A stretch of 64,000 nucleotides of DNA from Lachnospiraceae bacterium (GTDB taxonomy: Bacteria; Bacillota; Clostridia; Lachnospirales; Lachnospiraceae). How positions within the stretch are numbered: position 1 is the first letter of the stretch; the number at the start of each line of letters is the position of its first letter. This document shows, one piece after another, positions 16,885 to 27,100 of the stretch. The position numbers and the translations under genes are program-made. The stretch lies in contig JAGCVY010000090.1 in NCBI GenBank assembly GCA_017962105.1, forward strand, positions 1 through 64,000, in the 5' to 3' direction. A model generated the notes under the pieces. It saw nothing but the letters and a program-made list of their open reading frames with translations, had not been told where the DNA came from and searched no databases.

Positions 16885-19815
16885 TCAGTTTCCTCCTTTC
16901 CCGTTTACTGTTTTCCAGCTCTGTGCGGGAACCACGGTTCCGTCAGCGAGCGTATAGTCCGTAGAGCGGTAATTGACGTAAACCTTCGTGCCGTCTGCGT
17001 ACTCCGTCATCCTGACGTCGCGGTCAACGATCTCATGGTTCTCGATCGTCTGTCCGTACAGGGAACCGAACTCGGTCTTGAACTGGTTGTAATACTTCAG
17101 GGCGTCTTCCTTCCAGGTCTCGTAGTTCGCACCGAACAGATAGGTGTACTCCGTCTCCTGAAGGTTGCGCGTCTCATCATGCATGAAGATGAAATACAGG
17201 CCCGCGCCGGATTCCACGGACTTCAGAAGGTTGTTCGTGAAGTCGCCCGTAATATTGAGAGCAGCGCCGGTGTAATCAACATGTCCGTGAAGGACGATCG
17301 GGAAGAACGGGATTGCCTCATCGATGATACTGAATCCGTCGGAATCCACATCCATGTCCAGAACGATGTCGCTGTACGGAACCGCATACTCATAAGAGTC
17401 GTAGGTGACCAGCTTGGAGCCGTCCGCCTGCAGTTTCTTGAGTTCCGCCGACTGCTGACCCAGCACGGTCTCGCGGGTTACAAGACGCTTCCGGTTGTAG
17501 TCTGCGGAGAGCGAGTTGCCGTAGTCGTTAAATGCAACGTTCTTCAATCCGAACTCAGAAATCTCTTTCATGAAGCCTTCCAGGGTCTCCTGGATGTACT
17601 TCGGGGTTGCGAGATAATAGTAATCGCTGTCCTCAACCACGGTGTAGTAAATCTTGCTCATTTCCTGCATCTTTACATACTCGCGGGACAGGTATTTCGC
17701 GGTAGACGAACGGTAATGGAAGCTGTCAAGCAGTTCGTCATGGTATACGAACGAGAAGTTGGCTTTCAGGATGATGGAGTTGCTCTTGCCGATCTCGGCA
17801 ATGGCATTCTTGAAATCCTTCTTTCCGCCGAGGACGCCGATCAGATCCACGTCGTCGGCAACCTCATGCTTCACGCCCTCATTGAACCAGCCTTCCAGAA
17901 CAACACGCAGGTTGGTCATACCGGCATCGTTCAGTTCCTTGATGATGTCAGCCATCTGATCATAAGTGGTAACCGCATAAGGACGTTCCTTCGGAATACC
18001 CAGGATGTGCTGACGCTTGGTAACTGCACCGACAAGCTCTACAGCAGTGGGGATCTCGCCGGATACCGTGCGGTTCAGCTCAGGGTACTTCTTCAACAGG
18101 TACTCGCGGTACGTCTTGGCCATGTCGACATAACTGTCGCTGTCGATGGGCTTGAACCGGACGGTGAGTTTCTCGTTCTCCGCAAGCTTCGGCTCGGTGG
18201 CAATGACCGCCGCGATGGAACGGGTTCCGACGTTGACGTTCTCCCAGTGAGCTGCGGTAAACACCGTATTCACAAAGTTTACATTGACACCGGACTGGCT
18301 GGGCACGCCGGCGTTGATCTCGCCGTAGCAGTCACCGTCCTCAATGATGGCAAGCATGGACTGCTTCAGTGTCTCCTTGGTACCGTCTTCTCCCGTGCGG
18401 GACTGCACGCTGATACCGTAAACAGGATAGTTGACGTTAACGTTGGAAAGAACGTAGTCCTGCAGCTGTGCATAATCCTGACCGTATATCTTTCCTTCGT
18501 AATCCTGCAGACCCTTGCCGTTGTTAAACCGGGCAATCGCACCGGATCCATCGGGGATAAACAGGTATCCTTCCGAGTTCGACGCCTCCGAGAGCATGTA
18601 CGGCAAAATGGAAACCTCTACGAGAGGATATGCCGACTTGTACTCGATGCTGTCAAACGGAACCGTTGCAATAAGGTCGTCGCCGTCCAGCTGAAGAACA
18701 AGATGAAGGTTTACCGCGGGAAGTGTACTGGAACTGATCTCAACCTTGTAGGCTTCCTGATCCGCCTCGCACTGCTCCTTGGTGTAGCCGATGAACTGCT
18801 GCATCAGCTCTTCCATCGCCTGGATCTTCCAGGACTGCGTGTCCTTCGAGATAACCGGAACTGTCAGTCCGGCCTCGATGTCCTCCTTGATGGCCGGATA
18901 CAGATCGAGATAATCGGAATATCCCTCACGCGTCTCAATCTTCTCCTTGGTGAGCATGATGTACGCGTTCTTCCAGTAACTCTGAAGGTTCTGCCGCTCT
19001 TTCTCGAGCTCCTCGTCACCCTCGGTCTCCGCCTTCGCAGCCTTGATCTGATCCATGATCTCCGTATGGCGTTCCAGTTTCATGACTCTGGGCACATAAA
19101 AGACCGGGTCAACCTTACCGATGGTGTACTTGATCGTTATCTTATTGTTGTCAAGGTCCAGATCGTAATCGTAGTTTCCTCGCTTGACGGACTCCGAATA
19201 CGAATTCAGACGCTGCAGAACACCCTTGGTCGTATCCATATACGAGACGACAACCATTGCACTCAGCTCGGAGTGGGTGGCGTCCTTCGCCACCGAACAG
19301 GAATGCCATACATGCTCGTACTTGTCAGTGAGGGTGAATTTCATCGTCGTCGGATCGAGTTCCAGCTTCAGGCTGTCATTCTGAAGAACGATGGTGCCGT
19401 CAGCCTTCATTTTCTCCTCATCCTGGCGATACAGTTTGATTTCTTCCGGAACGGTTTTCGTCGCCTTGCCGAAATGGCGTGCCAGCAGAACTGCAGCTAC
19501 GATGATGACGATCGCGATCGGATAACCGATCAACTGTCCCTTATGGTTTTTCAGGAAAAGGCGGAATGCGCTCTTCCTGGCGGCTTTCTTTCGATCGCGG
19601 TAGTGGGCTTTCCAGTCTGTTTCCGCAGTCGCAACCGCTTCCGACATCGCTTCGTCCGCTGTCTCTTCGACTGCGTCTGCAGCTTCGGTAATCTCTTCCG
19701 CCGCATTCTCTGCGGTTTCGGAAATTTCTTCCGTCGCATTTTCCGCGATTTCGGTTATTTCTTCCGACGCATTTTCAGCGTTGATCTCGGAAATATCCGG
19801 TTCGTTCGGTTTCAT
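16885..19815 (-). CDS. DUF5696-type membrane-anchored surface protein
   Basis: This 976-residue protein has one N-terminal membrane span (about residues 95-118) and a very large extracytoplasmic part. I assign it to DUF5696 from memory of similar proteins next to sugar importers in Firmicutes; the fold is unknown, though parts resemble a glycosidase-like barrel. The cytoplasmic N-terminus contains an 11-residue acidic repeat (AENASEEITEI, AENATEEISET, AENAAEEITEA) predicted to be helical. It lies between a YIP1 gene and permeases in one transcript, so a role in handling the imported glycan at the surface is likely. No catalytic residues can be named. Confidence 0.75.
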   Translation of the reverse strand: MKPNEPDISEINAENASEEITEIAENATEEISETAENAAEEITEAADAVEETADEAMSEAVATAETDWKAHYRDRKKAARKSAFRLFLKNHKGQLIGYPIAIVIIVAAVLLARHFGKATKTVPEEIKLYRQDEEKMKADGTIVLQNDSLKLELDPTTMKFTLTDKYEHVWHSCSVAKDATHSELSAMVVVSYMDTTKGVLQRLNSYSESVKRGNYDYDLDLDNNKITIKYTIGKVDPVFYVPRVMKLERHTEIMDQIKAAKAETEGDEELEKERQNLQSYWKNAYIMLTKEKIETREGYSDYLDLYPAIKEDIEAGLTVPVISKDTQSWKIQAMEELMQQFIGYTKEQCEADQEAYKVEISSSTLPAVNLHLVLQLDGDDLIATVPFDSIEYKSAYPLVEVSILPYMLSEASNSEGYLFIPDGSGAIARFNNGKGLQDYEGKIYGQDYAQLQDYVLSNVNVNYPVYGISVQSRTGEDGTKETLKQSMLAIIEDGDCYGEINAGVPSQSGVNVNFVNTVFTAAHWENVNVGTRSIAAVIATEPKLAENEKLTVRFKPIDSDSYVDMAKTYREYLLKKYPELNRTVSGEIPTAVELVGAVTKRQHILGIPKERPYAVTTYDQMADIIKELNDAGMTNLRVVLEGWFNEGVKHEVADDVDLIGVLGGKKDFKNAIAEIGKSNSIILKANFSFVYHDELLDSFHYRSSTAKYLSREYVKMQEMSKIYYTVVEDSDYYYLATPKYIQETLEGFMKEISEFGLKNVAFNDYGNSLSADYNRKRLVTRETVLGQQSAELKKLQADGSKLVTYDSYEYAVPYSDIVLDMDVDSDGFSIIDEAIPFFPIVLHGHVDYTGAALNITGDFTNNLLKSVESGAGLYFIFMHDETRNLQETEYTYLFGANYETWKEDALKYYNQFKTEFGSLYGQTIENHEIVDRDVRMTEYADGTKVYVNYRSTDYTLADGTVVPAQSWKTVNGKGGN

Positions 19816-19835
19816 AGTTTAGCCTCCTTCCCGCG

Positions 19836-20513
19836 CTATTCCATACGGAACAGTATTTCTTTATAGAGTGACACGAAGTACATGACGGCGTCGCTGAGCA
19901 AACTGAAGAACAGAAGCACAACGAACATGATGACCGCCATACCCACGATGGAGATGATGATCGCTACAAGGCCCTTGAGCAGGGAGTAGTCGTGGATCAT
20001 CAGCACCGCGCACAGGATAAGAAAACCGCTCCAAACCAATGCGAATATGTTGAAGTAGGTGTAGAAGACGCCTTCTTCTTTTGTTACGACATTACTGAGA
20101 AGGATCATCGGCAAACCGATAATCACATAAGGAGTGAACGCGTATGCGGTTCCCATGTAGATCTGAAGGAACCGGCCCTTGCCGTCCATCAGGGTCGTGA
20201 CACACCAGTTGGCGGTCACCCAGATGAGAAGCGGCACCAGGATACCGAGGGTATTCAGCCAAATACTGAACTCACTCCATCGGGTGTTATTCACCATGAA
20301 GTTCGCGAACCTGCGGTCCCACAGATGCGTGAGAACGGCAAGGATCGTGATGGTGTTCGCTGCAGCCAGCGAACCGCGCTTCTCATGCGTGAGGTCCCAG
20401 AATCCGTCGAAGGGATGAAGGATCACGTAAAATGCATACCGAAGCGTCTTTTTGTAGTTCGCCCACGATTCCCCGTGGAAGAACCCTGCGATTGCGGAGA
20501 GGAACTTTTTCAT
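19836..20513 (-). CDS. YIP1-family membrane protein
   Basis: This 225-residue protein has about five hydrophobic spans and starts MKKFLSAIAGFFHGESW. The pattern DGFWDLTHEKRGS followed by polytopic spans fits the YIP1 family. The function of bacterial YIP1 proteins is unknown. Its start codon overlaps the stop of the upstream propeller gene by four bases, so the two are translationally coupled. The same trio (propeller, YIP1, DUF5696) probably acts together in the envelope. Confidence 0.75.
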   Translation of the reverse strand: MKKFLSAIAGFFHGESWANYKKTLRYAFYVILHPFDGFWDLTHEKRGSLAAANTITILAVLTHLWDRRFANFMVNNTRWSEFSIWLNTLGILVPLLIWVTANWCVTTLMDGKGRFLQIYMGTAYAFTPYVIIGLPMILLSNVVTKEEGVFYTYFNIFALVWSGFLILCAVLMIHDYSLLKGLVAIIISIVGMAVIMFVVLLFFSLLSDAVMYFVSLYKEILFRME

Positions 20514-22336
20514 GCTTCTTTAATCTCCCTTCGCACTTTGATGATTTTCCGAATGATCTTCGGAATAAAGATTAACGCCACCAAAGCAAGGATTGCGTAG
20601 AAGATGTATTTCTCTACCACTTCCTCACGGTATTTCTGGAACGCTTTGGAATAGTTCTCGATATCGTGTGCACTCTCGAAATACCCCATGGCCTCCTTGT
20701 ACTGCTCCTGACGGAGAAGAGCACGTCCGATGCCGACGTAGGCCAGCTCGAAGTTTCCGTTGAACTGAAGGATTTCATTCCAGACCTTGGCTGATTCATC
20801 GTAGTATCCGGTCTTGTACAGCTGAAGAGCTTCATTGATCATCTTGCCGTAGCGCGTCATGGAGAACTCCGTGATCGTACCGCGGGTGGTGTCAAGAACA
20901 AGGATCGTCTCCTCGTCCAGGTTGTCCATGGCAATTGCCTGACTGAAACGGCCTCTCGTGAATCCGATACCGCCGAAAGCATACAGCAGGTTGCCCTGGA
21001 AGTCATAGACGAAAATTTTGCCTCGCGTCATATCCAGACATGCGTATGTTTCATTCTCAAACGCGATAACATCGGTAAACTTGGATGCGCCTCGGACGGA
21101 CGGCAGCTTCGAGGACCAGGCGAGATCGCCGATCGGGAAGGAATTGCCGTTTCGGATCAGGATATCCGAACCCATGGCGTTCAGTTTACGGATCGGGGTT
21201 GCGGTTCCTGCCCAGAGGTCCTGCTCATCCACCGCACTGATCGTAGCGTAGATGAAGCCCTTGGAGTCGAGACTCAGGTTGTTGTACTCTGTAGGAACGA
21301 ACTGCGTGCTTCGGTTTCTCTGGGCTCTCGTCTGGAGCTTACGCCAGATTTTCCGGGCCAGAGAAACAACGACCTTGCTGGCTCCGACATAACCGGTAAA
21401 CTCACCCTTCTGATCGAACTCCATCAGACCGGAGTTGATACCGTCCGCCTGTGCGTACACGCGGAGAGCGTTATCGGCAACGATCTTGTTGGGCTTGAAC
21501 TCATAGTTCTTCGGAAGCGTATCGTCCACAGGATTCTTAACGACGTTGATCACGTTCAGATTGTAGTCACAGTGGATTACACGCTTGTGCTCCTTGTCGG
21601 CGATAAAGAGATCGTACATCTCATTATCGAGCTGCTTGCGAACCACATTGTCCTTCTTCGGACCCTGCTGAGGCACGGGGGTGGGAGTAGGTGTTGCCTC
21701 TCCGCCTTCGCCGGACTCGCCGCCGTCACCGGATTCGCCGCTGTCGCCGGTTTCCGTCTCGTCCGCAGCATCTTCCTTGGGTTCCTCGGTCGGGGTCGGT
21801 TCTGCGTCGCCGCCCTGCTCCGTAGCCGAGTCGTCTTCCGGATAGATGTAGGGGTCTCCGAGATAGTCGCCGTAGCTCCTGCGGAGTTCCTCGGTCATGG
21901 GCTTGACGAAGATATCCGTAGGCTGGAACAGGGTGTTGTCCACCTTGTCGCCGTACTGCATTGCGTCCGCAACCGTCGTGGAAACGTTCACCTGGTAAAT
22001 GATGCGGGACAGTTTGTACAATCCGTCCTCTTCATCCTTATAGGCCTCGATGATACGGTTGTTACCGGTATCACAGATGAACAGCAGATTACCGATACAG
22101 AACAAACCCTTCGGATTGTTCAGGTTGCCGATCTCGGGGTCGATGTCCATACCGTAGAGGGTGTTGGTTACCGAGTACGCATTCGGCGATGCGGTTTCTT
22201 CTTTCCAGTAGCTGTAGGTGTATGTATACCACTCGTCATCATCCTCCGCGAGAGCTGTCGGAACTGTCAACGGCATGGAGGTGATCACAAGACAGAGCAG
22301 GAGAAGAATCGTGACTATTCGTTTTGTTTTCATCAT
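20510..22336 (-). CDS. Secreted NHL/beta-propeller and TPR protein with C-terminal membrane anchor
   Basis: This 608-residue protein has a signal peptide (residues 1-30, ending TALAE). NHL-like repeats follow, such as NPKGLFCIGNLLFICDTGNNRI. A low-complexity Glu/Gly/Pro linker occupies about residues 175-220, and TPR-like helices lie near 520-570. The protein ends in a membrane span near residues 580-600 with a basic tail. It is therefore an extracellular propeller tethered at its C-terminus. NHL propellers bind sugars or proteins; the ligand here is unknown. It lies between the two importer modules. Confidence 0.75.
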   Translation of the reverse strand: MMKTKRIVTILLLLCLVITSMPLTVPTALAEDDDEWYTYTYSYWKEETASPNAYSVTNTLYGMDIDPEIGNLNNPKGLFCIGNLLFICDTGNNRIIEAYKDEEDGLYKLSRIIYQVNVSTTVADAMQYGDKVDNTLFQPTDIFVKPMTEELRRSYGDYLGDPYIYPEDDSATEQGGDAEPTPTEEPKEDAADETETGDSGESGDGGESGEGGEATPTPTPVPQQGPKKDNVVRKQLDNEMYDLFIADKEHKRVIHCDYNLNVINVVKNPVDDTLPKNYEFKPNKIVADNALRVYAQADGINSGLMEFDQKGEFTGYVGASKVVVSLARKIWRKLQTRAQRNRSTQFVPTEYNNLSLDSKGFIYATISAVDEQDLWAGTATPIRKLNAMGSDILIRNGNSFPIGDLAWSSKLPSVRGASKFTDVIAFENETYACLDMTRGKIFVYDFQGNLLYAFGGIGFTRGRFSQAIAMDNLDEETILVLDTTRGTITEFSMTRYGKMINEALQLYKTGYYDESAKVWNEILQFNGNFELAYVGIGRALLRQEQYKEAMGYFESAHDIENYSKAFQKYREEVVEKYIFYAILALVALIFIPKIIRKIIKVRREIKEA

Positions 22337-22346
22337 TTCCCTCCTA

Positions 22347-23213
22347 TCACTCTTTAATACCCGAACTTGCCATGGTCTCCACGATGTTACTCTGTGCGAG
22401 GATGAAGCAAGTCAGCGGAAGAATCATCATGAACAGCGTTGCCGCGGATGCCGCACCCGTACGGGCTACACCACCGGCGCCGACCGTCTGCAATGCAAAC
22501 GGGAGCATCTTCAACTCGTCACGGTAAATGTAAGTGGTACCGGCGTTGTTCCAAAGTGACTGGATTGAGAAGATCATCAGGGTAAGGATAGCCGGCTTAA
22601 CGAGCGGCATGACGATGGACCAGAAAACCTTTGTCTCCTTGGCACCGTCAATCTTCGCCGCCTCGATCAGAACATCCGGGATACTGGACTCCATGAACTG
22701 TTTCATAAGGAACAGACCCATGGGCGAAGCAAACGCCGGAATGATCAGGGACCAGTAGGTGTTGGTCCACCCGAGCTTTGCCATGATCAGGTAGCCGGGG
22801 ATCTGGGTTACGTAACCGGTGAACATCAGGGCCACGGTTACGGCTGCGAAAAATGTTCTGCTGCCCGGGAAGCGGTACTTAGCGAGAACGTACGCCGCCA
22901 TGGAAGCGATCAGGATGTGGCCTGCGGTTCCCACCGTGGTAACAAACAGGGAGTTGAACATGTACCGTGTGAAGGTGATGACGCCCTGCTTATTCAAAAG
23001 GAGGAAGAGGTCACTGAAGTTGTCCGTTGTAGGGTTGCGAACAAACAGCTTCGGAGGATAGATGAACAGCTCGTTCAGCGGTTTGAACGCGGCGTTGATT
23101 GCGTACACCAGAGGGAACGCGAAGAACGCACCGAAAATCATTAATACGATGGCGACACCGACGTCACCCGCGCGGGAACGGTTCGGTTGTCTGCCGGCTT
23201 TAATCTTTTTCAT
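22347..23213 (-). CDS. Sugar ABC transporter permease, MalG-type
   Basis: This 288-residue permease has six predicted spans and the EAA loop EAAKIDGAKETKVFWSIVMP. It forms a pair with the MalF-type permease encoded 16 bases upstream. It belongs to the second importer module of the locus, with the 1000-residue binding protein. The C-terminus (ETMASSGIKE) resembles that of the other MalG-type permeases here. Confidence 0.92.
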   Translation of the reverse strand: MKKIKAGRQPNRSRAGDVGVAIVLMIFGAFFAFPLVYAINAAFKPLNELFIYPPKLFVRNPTTDNFSDLFLLLNKQGVITFTRYMFNSLFVTTVGTAGHILIASMAAYVLAKYRFPGSRTFFAAVTVALMFTGYVTQIPGYLIMAKLGWTNTYWSLIIPAFASPMGLFLMKQFMESSIPDVLIEAAKIDGAKETKVFWSIVMPLVKPAILTLMIFSIQSLWNNAGTTYIYRDELKMLPFALQTVGAGGVARTGAASAATLFMMILPLTCFILAQSNIVETMASSGIKE

Positions 23214-23229
23214 TGCTCGTTCCCTCCTA

Positions 23230-24162
23230 TCAGGTTCCCAGGCGCATCAGCGCTTTTTGGATAAATTTGTTACACAAGTACATTACGGCAAAAAGAACCG
23301 TTGCAATTGCGGAAGCATATCCCATTTCAAAACGCTGCTGACCGTAGTCGATCAGGTGGGTAACAACCGTGTGAGCTGCGTAGTCGGTGCTCGGGAAACC
23401 GCAGAGGTTCATGGAAACGTCTGCGGTGTTGAAGGACTGGGAGATGGCCATAACGGCACCGAACATCAACATGGACTTCATGTTCGGCAGCGTGATGTAC
23501 CACAGCTCCTGCCAACGGTTACGGATACCATCCACATAACCTGCTTCGTACTGATCGGCGGGAATGGTGTTGAGACCTGCGATGAACGACAGGAATCCGG
23601 CACCGAGGGACAGCCACAGCTGAACAACGATAACAATGATCATCATGTAACGCGGGTCGGTCAGCCACAGGACGGGGTTGTCCATGATTCCGAATTCGAC
23701 CATGTATGCGTTGAAGTAACCGTAGGAGTCACCACTGAAGATGATGCTCCAGATCAGGTAAACCTGACCGGAAATCGTGGGCGCATAGAAGACCAGCACG
23801 GCAATCGCGCGGATGCTTCTCGGAAGCTCGTGGATCAACCATGCGAAGATGAACGCCATGATGTAACCCACGGGACCCGTGATCGCCGCAATCAGGAACG
23901 TGTTCTTGACAGCGGTGAGGAAAATGTCGTCCGCGAGGATCAGGTTGATGTAGTTTGTAAGGCCGATAAATCTCGGCGGCTGCAAAACGTTGAAGTACGT
24001 AAAGCTATAGCAGATGGAAACAATAACCGGTGCAATGAAAAACAGCGAGAAGATAACGGCATAGGGAGCCAGGAAAAAATAGCATGTCTTATGATCTTTA
24101 ATATCCTTCCAGAGGAAGTGAGCCTGACGTTTTTTTCCTGCTTTCCAATTGGCATAACTCAT
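23230..24162 (-). CDS. Sugar ABC transporter permease, MalF-type
   Basis: This 310-residue permease has the EAA loop EAGYVDGIRNRWQELWYITL, where Gly replaces the second Ala. A basic N-terminus (WKAGKKRQAHFLWKDIKDHK) precedes the first span. It lies 17 bases after the large binding protein gene and 16 bases before its MalG-type partner, as expected for one importer. Confidence 0.92.
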   Translation of the reverse strand: MSYANWKAGKKRQAHFLWKDIKDHKTCYFFLAPYAVIFSLFFIAPVIVSICYSFTYFNVLQPPRFIGLTNYINLILADDIFLTAVKNTFLIAAITGPVGYIMAFIFAWLIHELPRSIRAIAVLVFYAPTISGQVYLIWSIIFSGDSYGYFNAYMVEFGIMDNPVLWLTDPRYMMIIVIVVQLWLSLGAGFLSFIAGLNTIPADQYEAGYVDGIRNRWQELWYITLPNMKSMLMFGAVMAISQSFNTADVSMNLCGFPSTDYAAHTVVTHLIDYGQQRFEMGYASAIATVLFAVMYLCNKFIQKALMRLGT

Positions 24163-24179
24163 AGTCTAAGCTCTCCTTT

Positions 24180-27100
24180 CTACTCTGTCGGAAGATTAAA
24201 TTCTTTTCTCTTCTTGGACAACTCGTCGTTGATATCGCGCGCGTAGTCCAAAAGGGTCTCTCTCGGATCCATGTTCTGGTTCATAACCTTACGGATGGCA
24301 TTGATGATGTGACGGCCGGTGTAGTAACCGCCGGGTACTTCCGGAGTACCGACAACCCACTGCCACTGCTTCATGAGCATCTCGCGCTGAGCAGCGCTCC
24401 ATGCCAGGGATTCAAACGCCTTCGTGTTCGCGGAAGCGTATCTTGCGGACTCGCCCATCACGGCCTCAAGTTCCTTGCCGTACCAAGCCTGTACATCCGA
24501 ACGTCCCCACCACTGCAGGAACGTCCAGGACTCTTCCGGATAATCCGTGGTGCCGAGGATCATCGAGCAGGTGCCCCAGCAGCCGCAGCTGCGGTTGATG
24601 TCGTTGGTGTCCACAACGCCGTCGCCGTTGATATCCTTCGGGTTGCCGTCCTCATCCAGCTCGTATCTGCCGGGAAGCAGTGCCATATCCCACAGACCGC
24701 GGATCTCCGGAGCGGAAACCACAAGGGTGTTGAAGGTGTTGAAATCGACGAAACCGATCGGCATCTCACCGGTACGGAAACGGTCTACGAAGTTGTAATC
24801 GGTAGGCGTCTTGTAATGGGTGAAGAACATCGTGTAGTACTCAAACGCCTCAACCGAAATATCCTCGTCCAAAAGCACGCGGGATCCTCTCTCGTTGTAG
24901 AGCGTACCGTTTCTCTGGTACAGCTGCGCGAAGAAACCGTTCATATCCGGGTTCGTCACGCCGTTGATCTTTCGCTCAGTGGAAGGAATACCGACGTTCA
25001 TGTTCGCCTTCTGGATTACCGGGAGCATTGCGATCAGGTCATCCCAAGTCTGAGGGATCGTAAGTTTGAGCTCCTCAAGAATATCCGTGCGGTAGAACAT
25101 GAGGTTGTAGTACTGTGTCTCGGGCATACCGTAGACACCCTTGTGTCCTTCCTGGTCCGTATACGTATAAGGAACATACGAGGAAGGCATGAACTCTGCG
25201 AAGCATTCTTCAAAGCTGTGAATATTCTTACTTGCATCGCCCTTGAACTGCGTCAGGTCGGTTGACGCTCCTCGCAGGGCGTAGTTGACAGGTTCCGCGG
25301 AAGCCACGTTCAGGGCGACATCCGGGCCGGTCTTGGCAACCGTCGCGGGAAGAAGGACCGCTGCCGTCATAAGGTTAACGTTGACTCCGATGTCGTAGTT
25401 CGGAACGAAGTCATCGTCGATCATGGTCTTCAGGATCGTACACTGGTCACGGCCCGCGAAGATCCAAACGGTGATGACGGTTCTGTCGTCGCCGTCATAC
25501 ACGTCGCCGATCGCGTTGTAATCAACTACGAAGGAAGCGATGAAGGAACGGATCTCGTGTGCTGCTTTGTCAAACCAGTTGACGCTGTCCTTCGGAATCT
25601 TGTAGTCGGGGCTGGACACGATCATGTAGTCCACATCCAGGTTCGACTCGCGAAGGTTGAGGATCGAGGTGCCGAGGGAGCTGACGTTGATCTTGAAAGA
25701 GCCGAGACCGCCCGGGATCTTATCCGGGTCGTCGACAAATCGTTCAAGCTGTGTAGCCAGAGTCAGTACCGAGCTCACCTGGGTTCCGGTCTCACCGGTG
25801 TACGCAACAAGCTCGTCGACGATCTTGTAGAGAACCTTGCACTCCGTTTCCAGTGCGGGAACGATGTCAGGGTATTTTACGTCGATGTTGTAGTCACGGT
25901 CGCTGTCCGGTTCGGTGCCGGTGTAGACGATAATGCGGCGGTAAATCTGGTTCATGCGGTACACGCTGTCGGTCATCTCGGTCAGAATGTCGCCGATCTC
26001 TCCGAGCGTAACCTGCAGACGGATCCGGTTGACACCCTTGTTCAGGTGGAACATGTAGGGGTTACCGTTTCCATCGGAAAGGGTCGCCAGCTGCCAGTCG
26101 TTGTCGAAATCAAACTTGATGGCAGATACTTCCTTGAACGGGATCTCTCCGTTGATGTAAAGGGAACGGCAGGACACATAACCACGGTTATAGTTCTGAC
26201 GGGTCTTCATGGACAGGCAGTAGTAGCCTTCCTCTGCGACCTCGGTCTCCCACTCGATCCACTGGCCGGCGTACTTCCAGTTCTCGCCGCCGCTCATATT
26301 GATAACCTGATGACGTACGTCGTACGGCTCGGTACCCGCGGAGCTGCGGTCGTAAGTGGAGTACAGCGACTGGGAAGATCTCGCGGTCGATTCCTCGCCC
26401 TGGATCTTCTGGCTGAAGTTCGTAACGGCGTTCGTGTTCGCACCGGCGATGTACTGCTCGTAGGTAGGGATCTCCGTAACAGCACGAAGAACCAGCGAGC
26501 GAAGGATCAGCGTCTCCTGCGAAGCCCTGAGTCTGATCTCATTCTCTCCCTGATTGAAGTAGAAGCGATACGGAGTCGTGATGTATCCGAGCTCATCCGT
26601 AAGGCTGACATTTTCCCATCTCGGTTTCTCTACCTGACCGGGGCGGATCTGGTTGCCCTGGTTGTCTGTTCTGGGTGCTGCCGCATCCGTCCAAACACGG
26701 GGCAGTTTGATTGCGTCGGCGCCGCTGAAGGGAATTTTCTTGTTGATCTTCAGCTCGACTTCAATCTCGATGCCGCGGGAGGTCTCTTCCTCCTGATCCG
26801 GATAGTAGCTGAGGTCAATGTAATAGAATCCGGCCTCACCTACGTTAGCCCGAAGCACAACATAGCCATTCTCATAGGTCATCAGGACGGAATTCTCTCC
26901 GCCGTAAGCACCGAACTTATAGTCCTTGCCTTCGATGACCGAGGATGCGTCCAGGGGAATCTCGACTGACTGCTTGGGCAATCCCGCGTCTGCATGCCGG
27001 AGCAAATAGGCGTTGTACGTATCGGAGCGGCCTTCGCTGACAAGCTTATCCATGTCAAGGTCGGCATACTTATCCTTATACGTCTTTGCACCCGTAAGCT

